DNA of 64,000 nt from contig CM019826.1 of the NCBI GenBank assembly GCA_009763385.1, positions 97,510,848 to 97,574,847 on the forward strand. The letters are read 5' to 3'. Source of the DNA: Coix lacryma-jobi var. lacryma-jobi. Its lineage: Eukaryota; Streptophyta; Magnoliopsida; Poales; Poaceae. Below are positions 31,384 through 44,200 of this stretch, piece after piece; the first letter of the stretch is position 1, and each line of letters opens with the position of its first letter. The translations under genes and the position numbers were made by a program. A model generated the notes under the pieces. That model was given only the letters and a program-made list of their open reading frames with translations, was not told the DNA's origin and did not search any database.

Positions 31384-34300
31384 TGTGACGGAACGACCCT
31401 AATCCCATGGCCCACGTGTCCCTGTCAACTTCTGACAGCCGAACCCATGTTCCATGTGATTAAGACCTGTTCGCCACCGGGCTACATCAGTGCCCAATGT
31501 CCGCAGGATCATCTCACAATTCGGTTACAGCATTTCATACTTTTATAAATAACATCGGAATAAAGAGCGGAAGACTTAAATAACATTAGTTTTACAAACC
31601 GAGGTTTCAAATGAGGTAAGGAGTACGATTATTACAAACCATTGTTCGGGAAATTCAAAGTAGACAACGTAGCGGAAGCAATAACATAAAGATACATGTA
31701 ACACCCAGCCCGAGGGTGCACATTTACTCATCGGCCTCATCGGCCTCCTCCTGGACGAAGGTCACGCAACAGGGTGCGAGACACATCGGGGTCTCAGGCA
31801 TACCTGCAACATGGGTAACAAACCTTATTGCAGAAAAGCATTTTTGTAAACCTTATTTTATTTTTGAAAGATTCGGTATTCCTCAAATCTTCATCGTTCA
31901 TGATTCATTTTACATTTCAAAACATTCCTAGTTGAGAACCACTCTCCGTTGACAGTCAGTGGACCAAGTCTCCATAACCGAGGAGCAACGTTAATCCGGA
32001 TAAATAATACTCAGCTGAGGATCCCTATCCACACTGCATATGTAGCACCCAAGCTTGCATATGCCAACTCGTCTACCACGATTCCTCCAAGATTGGGCCC
32101 GGTCCTACGCCACCCGGAAGTACAGTACACCACTCCAATCCGGGACTTTAACCCACGTGGGTACATGCTACTTCCGCCATCTCTCCACTCCCAGTGCGCG
32201 GTTGTCGGTCCAATAAAGGATTCCTCGGAGCCAGAGCTTTCCGTAGTATGTGAATAGTTACAAGTCTTGACCAGCAGGCCCCCATACGGATGGTCCCTAA
32301 TTTTCCAGCCAGAACTATACCTTGGTTATATCTCACCCAAGCGTAATAGTCCTGTCAGTTTTTCAACCCTGTCCCGGTCGGTGTCAACTGTTGAGTCCCG
32401 GACTACAACATGACGGCACCGTACGCTCGGACAACCTCTCCACGCTATTGACTAGGTACGGATCAGGTAACTAGCCAGTAGACGGGAGTAAAGCCAAATT
32501 CCCATAAACATTCTTAAAGTGATCACACTTTTGAAATTGGCATTTTTATTGCAAATCTATTGAATAGCATTGCTAAGCATTTTGCAAATAGTTTTGAAAC
32601 AAGGGTATGTGTATCTTTTGGTGGGGGTAGATTATGCAAGTAATAGGTCATCACACAACTCCTATTACCTAATGCAATAGTTTAACTCAAAACATTTAAA
32701 GAAAACATTTATAAAAGCAAGGTAGGGTTAAATGCACCGGGGCTTGCCTTGGATGGCAAAAAGAGCAGACTCGGGGTAGGTATAGGTGTCGGAGCTCGGG
32801 GTCGCCTCGGGAGTTGGTTCGTCAACAGCGGCCTCGACTCTGGTACCTTCTTCGTCAACTATACGGATGCAAAGATGAATGCTCATGAGAATGATGATAT
32901 GGACTTAAGGTGCAAGACAATTCTACTGATTCTAGATTACTCTTAAACAAGGCATAATCGAAATCTAGGTTGAGCATAAAAGGTAACCATTTCTTCCTTA
33001 AGCAATATTGATTAAACTAGCCCTTATTATACTTATCCTAAGCATCATCAAATCATAGCATCACAACCATCATAGACCAAAGGGTAGGGGTCTATGAACA
33101 TCAATCAATCCAAAGATCACATCATCAAACACTTATTACCAACCCTAATCCACCTTTCTATTCTTCTTAATTTATCTTAAAAAGGTCATTTTATGAAGTT
33201 GCTCCAAAAATTACCAAATTAATTCCATAAGTTCATTATGGCATAAACAGATGGCAAAACAAATTTCATAATTTTTGGAGGTCATTAAGGTGCTTAATTA
33301 AATCTAGACATTTAATTAACAAAAGGCACTATTCAACTATTTAAATAAAAGCTCAAAAATCAACTTGTTCCAAAAGACTTCAAAATTTTACCAGAGACTC
33401 AGAAAGGCATAACTAGCACATAAAAATTTATCTCCAGATTTTTGGAGTTATAGATCACTCCCCAAAAATACCAAAACCTCCATTTTTCAATTAAAAGGGG
33501 AATTTTACATTTTTAAATCTTTGCACAAAACTCAAGTTTCATATTTTTATAAAATACTCCAGAGCATAAAGAGTCTACCACAAAAATTTCAGAATTTTTG
33601 GATGCACACAGAAAATCATACAAAAAAGAGAAAACAGAACACTATTCACATCTCTCAGAAAAAGAGAAGAGCACTGTGCTCCTTCTAGGCCGGGCTCGGC
33701 GAATCGCGGGGGCTCGGGCGAATCGCGCGGGGCTCGGTCGAGACGGGCTCGGTTGAGACGGAAGCGACAGCTTCGTCCGAGGCCTGGCCCGGAGGCTCGG
33801 GCGAGACGGAGAAGTAAGCCTCCGTCCGAGGCCTGACTCGGGCGAAGCGGAGAGCATGCGCTCGCCGAGGCTTGGGCTCGGGCGAGACGGAAAAACAAGC
33901 CTCCGTCCGAGGCGTGACTTGGAGGCTCGGGCGAAACGGAGTGGAAGCAGAGGCCGGAGGCTTCGGATGCTTACCACGGGTCGGAGGCAGGGCTCGAGGG
34001 TGAGGCTCGACACGCGCTCGAGGGTGAGGCTCGACACGCGCTCGAGGGTGAGGCTCGAGGAAGAGACGACCGCGGCGGCGCTCCGGCGATCCGGCGATCC
34101 TGCTCAACACACGAGACCGCAAGGGCCGGGTTAGAGTCGCACGGAACCGAGGAAGCTGACACAGGGGTCGGGAGAAGGTATCCGTGACCGGAGGGGAAGT
34201 ATTTGACGAACCCGAGATCACCGGGGTTCCGTCGGAGTTTGGGAAGATGGGGTTACGCCGGGCGATTGGAGGCGGGGAAGGTGAAATTGGGGGGTGGGAA

Positions 34301-35564
34301 AGCTTCACGAGCTCAAGGCGGAGCTTTCGGGCTAGGTGGTTGAGCGGCGGGAGCTCCGGAGAGGTCTGGCCACGGTGGCGGAGGTGAGTGCGGAGGTCGG
34401 AGCTCCGGCAGGCTTATATAGCCGCGGCCAGAGGCCGGTAGAGAGCACGGGGGTGGGTGGATAAGCTCGGCGGACGCGTGCGCTCTCGATTGCGCGCAGG
34501 CGGGAAGGACAGGCGTGCGGCCGGGGCTCGGGCGCAGACAGCGCCGGCCATGGCCACGCGGCGGCGGCGAGCAGGAGCAGTAGGGGACGGGAGCGGGGGT
34601 CAACTGTGCGCGTGCGGGTGCGAAAAGATGGGGGCGACAACGGCGGCAGGTTGATGGCGCGTGGGGAGCCGCCAGACGCGCTGCAGGCGCAGCGCCGGCG
34701 CCATGGCCGGGGCCCCCTCTGCACTGCGCCGGCTAGAGGTAGGGGACGAACAGTGCTAGGCCTAGGTTTTGACTTTTGCTGGTTTCTGTATTTTGCAAAT
34801 TACTTCCAAAATTTGAACTGGGCAACAAAAACTCAAAACACCAAAGTTGTTCAGAAAAATGAGATCTACAACTTTGTCAATATGAACATTTTCAAATTCC
34901 AAATAGTTTCTGAACCATATACAAAAACAGAAAAGGGGACACTTTTCAAATTTGATTCAAATCAAAATTACTTTGGATTTCAAACTGAAACTTGAAAATC
35001 CTTATATATGAAAGTTGTTCCATTTGTCAAAACCTACAACTTTGCTAATATACACTTTTTCTGAAACTCAATAGTTTTTGGATAAATTTTTAAAACTGAA
35101 AAGGGGACAAAAACTGGAATTTGAATGAATTTGAAATTACTTCAAATTTTATATAGAAACATGGAAATCTGTAAATACCAAAGTTGTTCCTCTAGGTCAG
35201 ATTCACAACTTTGCTTTTTGAACCAACTCAAAATTTTGAATTATGAAAAAGTTATCCGAAAGGGAATAAATCCAGGATTTGGGAATTTAGGGTTTTGCAA
35301 AAGGACAATCAAATCAAATCTGATTTTAGAACTTTGATCAATGCAACAAACATCAGGGCATCAAATTCAAACAAGAACTACATAGAACTAGGCACAGAGG
35401 TGAAATTACCATTTTGCCCTTAGAGGAAGAATTGGGCTTTTAGGGTTTTTGAAAAGGGACTAAAGCATAGCAATTAAGCAATCCAAATGCATCACAGGAA
35501 ATGATTAATGCTTAAGATGATGACATGTCAAGTTAATTACATTAGTAACACCAGGGGTGTTACA
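31384..35564 (-). repeat. 3' LTR of element E
   Basis: 4181 bp, nearly identical to 41257-45541. It lacks about 104 bp at 31823 (present at 41697-41802). The GC-rich segment 33660-34740 opens frames on both strands without a gene. A 24-base unit (GCTCGAGGGTGAGGCTCGAC...) is repeated about three times at 33992-34063. Confidence 0.95.
33992..34063. repeat. 24-bp tandem repeat in E LTR
   Basis: About three copies of a 24-base unit containing GCTCGAGGGTGAGG; the same array is at 43969-44040 in the other LTR. Confidence 0.85.
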
Positions 35565-35577
35565 ACCCTCCCTCCTA
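35565..35577 (-). promoter_or_regulatory. Polypurine tract, element E
   Basis: On the minus strand AGGAGGGAGGGT directly precedes the 3' LTR start TGTAACACC. Confidence 0.8.
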
Positions 35578-35635
35578 AAAGAAATCTCGCCCCGAGATTC
35601 CGCGTCGTTTAAAGAACAAAAGAGGAAACTCACAC

Positions 35636-38600
35636 CTATAGAGATTCGAGAAAGTCCGGATAGTTCTTTGCTAAGAAATCTTCAGATTCCCAAGTGGCTT
35701 CTTCTTCAGAGTGCTGGTTCCACTGGATCTTATACCATCTTGTGGTGGTTCTTCGGGTAACACGATCCTTGTGATCCAACACACGGACAGGATATTCCAA
35801 GTATGACAGATCTGGTTCTAGCTCAACGCCTTCAACTTCAACCATATGTTCAGGTACTCGGAGACACTTCTTGAGTTGGGAGACATGAAACACATTATGA
35901 ACTGCTGAAAGATGATCGGGCAAACTTAGCTTGTAAGCGACCTTGCCACAACGATCCAGAATCTCAAACGGACCAATGTAGCGGGGTGCTAGCTTTCCTT
36001 TGACTCCAAAACGAGTGACTCCTTTGGTGGGTGAGACCTTCAGGTACACATAATCCCCGATCTCGAACTGCAGAGGTCGACGTCTCTTGTCAGCATAACT
36101 TTTCTATCGAGACTGTGCAATCTTCATGTTCTCTTGTATTTGCTTGACTTTCTCTTCCATATCTTTTACTAGATCAACTCCAAAGAATTCCCTTTCTCCG
36201 GGTTCAGACCAACTGAGAGGTGTACGACAACGGCGGCCGTACAGTGCTTCAAAGGGTGCCATTTTGATGCTTTCTTGATAACTGTTGTTGTAGGAGAATT
36301 CTGCCAAGGGCAAACACTGATCCCAAGTATCTGCGAAGGTAAGCACACAGGCTCTCAACATATCTTCTAACACTTGGTTGACTCTCTCAGTCTGTCCATC
36401 AGTCTGCGGATGATAAGCCGTGCTATACAATAGCTTGGTTCCAAGTGAGGCATGGAACGCTTTCCAGAACTTAGCGACAAACTGAGTACCACGATCTGAG
36501 ATGATGGTCTTGGGTATGCCATGGAGTTTTACTATGTTGTTCTTGTACAAGGTGGCATAAGTTGGGGCGGTATAACTTGTTTTGACCGGTAGGAAGTGAG
36601 CTTGCTTCGTGAGACGGTCCACTATCACCCAAATGGAATCGAATCCCTTTTGAGTCTTGGGTAACCCATTGATAAAATCCATACTGATATCCTCCCATTT
36701 CCAACCAGGTACTGACAAAGGTTGCAGCTCTCCTCCGGACTTCATATGCACAGCTTTGACTTTCTGGCAGGTATCGCACTGAGCGACATATCGGGCGATC
36801 TCAATCTTCATCTTTGTCCACCAGAATTGCTGCTTCAAGTCTTGGTACATCTTGTTGCTGCCAGGATGGATGGCAAATCTGGTTGAGTGTGCTTCATCAA
36901 GGATTATCTGTCTCAGCTCAGGTACCTTGGGAACTACCAGACGGTTCTTGAACCATACCACTCCTTCATCATCAATCCTGAAACAGTCGGCTTTTCCAGC
37001 TCGAACCTTTTCGCTGATGTGCTTGATTCCGGGGTTATCTTTCTGTGTAGCTATGATCTGTTCTCTGATAGAGGTTTCTACTCTGACATTGCCTAGACTT
37101 CCTTGTGGAACCATTTCAATACCCAGCTTCTCTAGTTCATAGCATAGGGAAGATTCATAGGATTTCATAACCAGGCAGTTACAGTATGACTTGCGACTGA
37201 GTGCATCGGCGACCACATTCGCCTTACCCGGATGGTAATGCACTTCGATATCATAGTCCTTGATTAACTCAAGCCATCTTCGCTGCCTCATGTTCAGCTC
37301 TTCTTGGGTGAAGATATACTTCAGGCTCTTGTGATCTGTGTACACATTGCAGGTACTGCCCAACAGATAATGACGCCATATCTTCAAGGCATGAACCACT
37401 GCTGCTAACTCAAGATCATGAGTTGGATAATTTTCCTCATGTCGCTTAAGCTGCCGCGAGGCATAAGCGATCACTCTTCCTTCTTGCATCAACACGCAAC
37501 CCAAACCAGTACCAGATGCATCACAGTAGACATCAAAGGGCTTTTCGACGTTCGGCTGAGCTAGCACTGGTGACGTGGTTAACAACTTCTTCAAAGTCTG
37601 AAAAGCTTGTTCACAAGCTGGTGACCAAAAGAACTTCACAGAATTCTTCAGCAACTCGGTGATAGGCTTGGCAATTCTGGAGAAATCTGGGATGAATCGA
37701 CGATAATATCCAGCCATTCCCATAAAACTGCGGACCTTGTGAACAGAGGTAGGTGGCTTCCAATCCAGGATATCTGACACTTTTCCGGGGTCGACTGACA
37801 CACCTTCTGCGGATAGGACATGGCCAAGAAACTGTATCTGATCCAACCAGAATTCACACTTACTGAACTTAGCATAGAGCTGATGGTCTCTGAGACGGGA
37901 TAAAATGATACGAAGATGTTCAGCATGATCTTCAGGGGTTTTTGAGTAGACAAGGATGTCGTCAATGAACACGACCACGAATTTATCAAGCTCTGGCATG
38001 AACACAGAGTTCATGAGGTACATGAAATGAGCAGGGGCATTGGTCAAACCGAAGGACATGACCAAGTACTCATATAGGCCGTATCTGGTGGTGAAAGCTG
38101 TTTTAGGAATATCTTCAGGACGGATTTTTATTTGGTGGTAACCAGATCTGAGGTCAATCTTAGAGAAGACCTTGGCCCCAGCTAACTGGTCAAACAGAAG
38201 ATCGATACGAGGCAAGGGGTATTTGTTTTTGATGGTGACTTCGTTGAGTGGGCGATAATCAACGCAAAGTCTGAGACTCTTGTCTTTCTTCTTTACAAAG
38301 ATTGCAGGACAGCCCCAAGGAGACGAGCTTGGGCGAATGAAACCCTTGTCCAACAAATCTTGTAATTGGATTTTTAGTTCTGCCAACTCTCTGGGAGGCA
38401 TACGATAAGCTCTGCGGGATATGGGAGCAGTCCCGGGCTTTAGCTCTATGGCAAACTCAACATCACGGTCAGGAGGTAGACCAGGTAAGTCTTCAGGAAA
38501 GACATCAGGGAACTCACAGACTACAGGGATGTCTCGGATCCCTTGATCATAGGTAGCATTTAGCTGTGTGGTAGCTGGTTTTGAAGGCATAGGAAGTTGG

Positions 38601-40093
38601 AGAAGGAGTTTGGCGGTACTGTTAGGAATATCCACTCTCACAACTCTATTCAAGATGTCGATCATGGCTTTATACTGACACATCCAATTCATGCCTAGGA
38701 TGACATCTATCACCTGATCTTTCAACACTATCATGGTGGTAGGGAACGCATGATTTCCCAACATCACTGGTATACTGCGAACCACCTCTTTGGTGATTAT
38801 ACGCCCTCCAGGCGATAAAATGCAAAAACTTTCTTTCAACTCCCCAATTGATATGTCATGCTTAGAGACGAAGGTACGACTGATGAAAGAATGCGATGCA
38901 CCAGAATCAAACAACACAACTGCAGGATGATTGGCAACGGGAAACCTACCGATCATGACGGGCTCCCCTTCTGGAATATCGCTGACAGTGGTGTAGTAGA
39001 CTTGCCCGTGCTTCTTGACGAACTTGCCCTTCTGCACTTGCTGCTGTGGAGCACGGTGTTGCTGCTGCTGTGGTCCTCCGGGACCCTTCTGAAAGTTCTG
39101 AGCAGGCTTCTTGGGCTTTGGGCACTCACGAGACCAGTGGCCAAGTTGACCACAGTTGAAGCAGGGATGATTATAGGCGGTTTGTGGGGTGGTGATACGA
39201 ACACCTGGGGCGTTCGGCTGAGTGGCACTTTGTTGGTTGGCGTTGTGGGTGGTAGCCGCGGTACGGACAACCACTTGCTGGTGAGGGTAAGGTGGACGGT
39301 TGTGGTGGTGACTAGGATGATATATGACCCTCTGGCGCTTGTGATTGCCAGAGTGGCTGCTAGATCCTGCTTTCTTCTTCCTCTTCTCCTCTTGGTACTG
39401 ACGGTTACTCTCTTCAAAAGCAACTGCCCGGTCAACAGCCTCATGATAAGAACCGGTCAGGTTGTTGGACATGCTTCTGCGGATCTTAGGGTGCAATCCC
39501 CTAAGGAAACAGTCTCTCTTCTTCTCATCCGTGTTGACATATTCCGCTGCATACTGACTCAGATGGTTGAATTGACCCACATACTGCATCACTGTGGAGT
39601 CCTTCTGCTGCAGGGCTAGGAACTGATCAAGCTTCATCTTCATCAGACCTGATGGGATGTGGTGTGCACGGAAAGCGGTGCGGAACTCTTCCCAGGTCAA
39701 CTCATGACCTTCAGGTTGGGCAGCCAAGAGGTTGGCATACCAAGCACTTGCTGGGCCACGAAGCTGCTGCGAAGCAAACCGGGGCTTCTGGATTTCAGTG
39801 CATCGGATGAGACCAAACTTCTGCTCCATGGTGCGGAGCCAATCGTCAGCTTCGAGGGGTTCATCGGCTCTGGTGAAAACCGGTGGACGGGTTTCAGTGA
39901 AATCCACATAGGTGGTCTCTTGGTTGTGACGACCACGGTGACCAACATTCTGCTGTCCTTGATTCTGAGCCATCAGATTGGCAGCGGCGGCCAAGGCTGC
40001 AATGGCATCTGCTAGGGTAGCTGGTACAGGTGGAGGGTTTGGGAGACGGTCATCTCCAGCACCTCCGGCTCCGGTACGGGTGTTCACAGGCAT
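35636..40093 (-). pseudogene. gag-pol: Gag-pol polyprotein of element E with chromodomain, one amber codon
   Basis: I start at the ATG at 40093 (MPVNTRTGAGG), which aligns with the gag starts of D and A; an upstream in-frame ATG at 40237 adds 48 unrelated residues. Domains in order: retrotransposon gag, CCHC knuckle CFNCGQLGHWSREC (about residue 310), aspartic protease DSGAS (about 395), reverse transcriptase with FIDD (about 708), RNase H YCDAS (about 855), integrase with zinc region and D, D, E near 1139, 1197 and 1234, then chromodomain. A TAG at 36104-36106 replaces what is Q in the matching place of D, after 1329 residues. The frame then runs on to 35636 through the rest of integrase and the chromodomain (YKIQWNQHSEEEATWE). 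Everything else in the frame is intact. Confidence 0.93.
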
Positions 40094-40319
40094 CTGTATA
40101 AGGAACTCGGAACTCAGCATATATGGACAAAGGTTCTGAAACGACTTGATTGATAACTTCACTGATACAAAGATAGCTGGCTTGATAAAGATGACAACAG
40201 ACTGATAAGGGGAAAAGGTACGAAAAGAAAGATACATGCCAGACTTGGCAACAGACAGACTAACGCCCCCAAACCTAGTCTAAGGTTTTAGGTAAGCAGA
40301 TGGTACAGACACAAGGAGT

Positions 40320-40928
40320 CTAGTCGTCATCGATGAAGATCAACTCTTCGTCATCATCATCATCCTCGATGATAAGCTCAGGCTCTTCCTCCTCATCTTC
40401 ATCTTCAACGTGGACATCTTCAGCAGGTTCCACTTCCTCATTCTGATCGGGCTCGTGTTCCACTTCAGGTTCCTCCACGACTCCGTCTTCGGGGTCCTCA
40501 GCAACTGGTGGAATCACGGGGTGGAGCTGGTTGTGCAGCTGGTGTACTTCCTCATGAAGCATATCATTGAACTGCTCGATCTGGGCGGTGTACTGCTGCA
40601 GTCCATGGAGCTGGGCTCTGGTGACATCTTCGCGGGTCCAAGCATCATTGCGCTGCTCGATAGCGCGAACCGTGTTCCGATTGGCCTGCTCCAGGGAAGC
40701 TCGTGCCTCATAAAACTCCAGGCGGGAAAGATAGAAGTCATGCTCCATGTTCTCCATCTCAGCCTTCAGATTCTTGATTTCCTCCTTCAGCTGTTTGCGG
40801 GTACGACGGGGAAAACGACGACCATTGGAGGATTCTCCAGTCTCTTCTCCGGTGCGTGGCGCCAGCTGGTGACGCGGCACGCCATGCGGTCCAGTCGACT
40901 TGCGAGCAGTCCGCTTGATAATGGCCAT
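40320..40928 (-). CDS. Extra ORF of element E: histone-H3-tail-like N-terminus, coiled coil, acidic tail
   Basis: 202 residues, intact. The first residues are MAIIKRTARKSTG, then PHGVPRHQLAPR. Against histone H3 (counting without Met) K4, T6-A7-R8-K9-S10-T11-G12, P16-R17 and Q19-L20-A21 are kept, with one inserted residue. Residues 45-150 form a charged coiled coil (QLKEEIKNLKAEMENM, then MLHEEVHQLHNQL). The last 60 residues are extremely acidic, ending DDDDDEELIFIDDD, like the tails of histone chaperones. No histone fold, signal peptide or enzyme motif is seen. It lies between PBS and gag, its own stop is followed by 226 bp before the gag start, and it could be translated first from the full-length RNA. 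The decayed homologue in A (513-1537) is in the same place. The function is unknown; a role in chromatin contact is inference. Confidence 0.88.
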   Translation of the reverse strand: MAIIKRTARKSTGPHGVPRHQLAPRTGEETGESSNGRRFPRRTRKQLKEEIKNLKAEMENMEHDFYLSRLEFYEARASLEQANRNTVRAIEQRNDAWTREDVTRAQLHGLQQYTAQIEQFNDMLHEEVHQLHNQLHPVIPPVAEDPEDGVVEEPEVEHEPDQNEEVEPAEDVHVEDEDEEEEPELIIEDDDDDEELIFIDDD

Positions 40929-41240
40929 GTCTGGATAAGAGAAGATGGATGAGAAAGGCTAGCAAGAACAGGTAAAGGCATACTACCCCAACGAACTTAG
41001 AGAGGAAGTTAACTTAAGTGATTATGACATGATGCATGAATCGTTCCTACGGAACAAAGCAATGCAATACTTAACATATATATAGGGCTTAATATATATA
41101 CTGCTCGGCTACTAGTGTTGCCAATTAAAGACAAGATGAGAAAAGCAATTTGGACTCAAAATAGTCAAGTTTAGTTTGTTTGGACTCAAAAGAACTTTTG
41201 AAGTTTTCGCAAAAGAAACACCGCAACGTTAAAGTGAGAT
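40929..41240 (-). other. Leader of element E
   Basis: About 310 bp between PBS and extra ORF, without a coding frame. Confidence 0.6.
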
Positions 41241-41253
41241 GCTCCTGATACCA
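41241..41253 (-). promoter_or_regulatory. Primer-binding site, element E
   Basis: The minus strand reads TGGTATCAGGAGC three bases inside the LTR: initiator Met-tRNA type with one extra base. Confidence 0.85.
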
Positions 41254-41256
41254 CTC

Positions 41257-44200
41257 TGTGACGGAACGACCCTAATCCCATGGCCCACGTGTCCCTGTCA
41301 ACTTCTGACAGCCGAACCCATGTTCCATGTGATTAAGACCTGTTCGCCACCGGGCTACATCAGTGCCCAATGTCCGCAGGATCATCTCACAATTCGGTTA
41401 CAGCATTTCATACTTTTATAAATAACATCGGAATAAAGAGCGGAAGACTTAAATAACATTAGTTTTACAAACCGAGGTTTCAAATGAGGTAAGGAGTACG
41501 ATTATTACAAACCATTGTTCGGGAAATTCAAAGTAGACAACGTAGCGGAAGCAATAACATAAAGATACATGTAACACCCAGCCCGAGGGTGCACATTTAC
41601 TCATCGGCCTCATCGGCCTCCTCCTGGACGAAGGTCACGCAACAGGGTGCGAGACACATCGGGGTCTCAGGCATACCTGCAACATGGGTAACAAACCCTG
41701 AGTACGGGGTACTCAACAAGACTTACCCGACTAAAGAAAAAGGGAGAAGACTCAGGAATGAAGGCTTAGGGTAGTCAAGGTAAGGCTTAAGCAAGATCAA
41801 GTATTTTGCAGAAAAGCATTTTTGTAAACCTTATTTTATTTTTGAAAGATTCGGTATTCCTCAAATCTTCATCGTTCATGATTCATTTTACATTTCAAAA
41901 CATTCCTAGTTGAGAACCACTCTCCGTTGACAGTCAGTGGACCAAGTCTCCATAACCGAGGAGCAACGTTAATCCGGATAAATAATACTCAGCTGAGGAT
42001 CCCTATCCACACTGCATATGTAGCACCCAAGCTTGCATATGCCAACTCGTCTACCACGATTCCTCCAAGATTGGGCCCGGTCCTACGCCACCCGGAAGTA
42101 CAGTACACCACTCCAATCCGGGACTTTAACCCACGTGGGTACATGCTACTTCCGCCATCTCTCCACTCCCAGTGCGCGGTTGTCGGTCCAATAAAGGATT
42201 CCTCGGAGCCAGAGCTTTCCGTAGTATGTGAATAGTTACAAGTCTTGACCAGCAGGCCCCCATACGGATGGTCCCTAATTTTCCAGCCAGAACTATACCT
42301 TGGTTATATCTCACCCAAGCGTAATAGTCCTGTCAGTTTTTCAACCCTGTCCCGGTCGGTGTCAACTGTTGAGTCCCGGACTACAACATGACGGCACCGT
42401 ACGCTCGGACAACCTCTCCACGCTATTGACTAGGTACGGATCAGGTAACTAGCCAGTAGACGGGAGTAAAGCCAAATTCCCATAAACATTCTTAAAGTGA
42501 TCACACTTTTGAAATTGGCATTTTTATTGCAAATCTATTGAATAGCATTGCTAAGCATTTTGCAAATAGTTTTGAAACAAGGGTATGTGTATCTTTTGGT
42601 GGGGGTAGATTATGCAAGTAATAGGTCATCACACAACTCCTATTACCTAATGCAATAGTTTAACTCAAAACATTTAAAGAAAACATTTATAAAAGCAAGG
42701 TAGGGTTAAATGCACCGGGGCTTGCCTTGGATGGCAAAAAGAGCAGACTCGGGGTAGGTATAGGTGTCGGAGCTCGGGGTCGCCTCGGGAGTTGGTTCGT
42801 CAACAGCGGCCTCGACTCTGGTACCTTCTTCGTCAACTATACGGATGCAAAGATGAATGCTCATGAGAATGATGATATGGACTTAAGGTGCAAGACAATT
42901 CTACTGATTCTAGATTACTCTTAAACAAGGCATAATCGAAATCTAGGTTGAGCATAAAAGGTAACCATTTCTTCCTTAAGCAATATTGATTAAACTAGCC
43001 CTTATTATACTTATCCTAAGCATCATCAAATCATAGCATCACAACCATCATAGACCAAAGGGTAGGGGTCTATGAACATCAATCAATCCAAAGATCACAT
43101 CATCAAACACTTATTACCAACCCTAATCCACCTTTCTATTCTTCTTAATTTATCTTAAAAGGTCATTTTATGAAGTTGCTCCAAAAATTACCAAATTAAT
43201 TCCATAAGTTCATTATGGCATAAACAGATGGCAAAACAAATTTCATAATTTTTGGAGGTCATTAAGGTGCTTAATTAAATCTAGACATTTAATTAACAAA
43301 AGGCACTATTCAACTATTTAAATAAAAGCTCAAAAATCAACTTGTTCCAAAAGACTTCAAAATTTTACCAGAGACTCAGAAAGGCATAACTAGCACATAA
43401 AAATTTATCTCCAGATTTTTGGAGTTATAGATCACTCCCCAAAAATACCAAAACCTCCATTTTTCAATTAAAAGGGGAATTTTACATTTTTAAATCTTTG
43501 CACAAAACTCAAGTTTCATATTTTTATAAAATACTCCAGAGCATAAAGAGTCTACCACAAAAATTTCAGAATTTTTGGATGCACACAGAAAATCATACAA
43601 AAAAGAGAAAACAGAACACTATTCACATCTCTCAGAAAAAGAGAAGAGCACTGTGCTCCTTCTAGGCCGGGCTCGGCGAATCGCGGGGGCTCGGGCGAAT
43701 CGCGCGGGGCTCGGTCGAGACGGGCTCGGTTGAGACGGAAGCGACAGCTTCGTCCGAGGCCTGGCCCGGAGGCTCGGGCGAGACGGAGAAGTAAGCCTCC
43801 GTCCGAGGCCTGACTCGGGCGAAGCGGAGAGCATGCGCTCGCCGAGGCTTGGGCTCGGGCGAGACGGAAAAACAAGCCTCCGTCCGAGGCGTGACTTGGA
43901 GGCTCGGGCGAAACGGAGTGGAAGCAGAGGCCGGAGGCTTCGGATGCTTACCACGGGTCGGAGGCAGGGCTCGAGGGTGAGGCTCGACACGCGCTCGAGG
44001 GTGAGGCTCGACACGCGCTCGAGGGTGAGGCTCGAGGAAGAGACGACCGCGGCGGCGCTCCGGCGATCCGGCGATCCTGCTCAACACACGAGACCGCAAG
44101 GGCCGGGTTAGAGTCGCACGGAACCGAGGAAGCTGACACAGGGGTCGGGAGAAGGTATCCGTGACCGGAGGGGAAGTATTTGACGAACCCGAGATCACCG

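Noticed and set aside
33642..34308. Frames of 131-207 codons in the E LTRs (and the copy at 43619-44285)
   Set aside because: GC-rich LTR sequence with a 24-bp tandem repeat; duplicated only because LTRs are duplicated.
36104..36106. Programmed amber read-through in E pol
   Set aside because: The place is inside the integrase C-terminal region, not at a gag-pol joint, and D has a sense codon there; a point mutation is simpler.
40094..40237. Upstream extension of E gag to the ATG at 40237
   Set aside because: The 48 added residues match nothing in D or A, while MPVNTRTG aligns with both gag starts.
40854..40928. A real histone H3 gene fragment captured by chance
   Set aside because: The match stops after the tail, lies in the same place in two diverged elements and is fused to an element-specific coiled coil, so it is part of the element's own gene whatever its origin.
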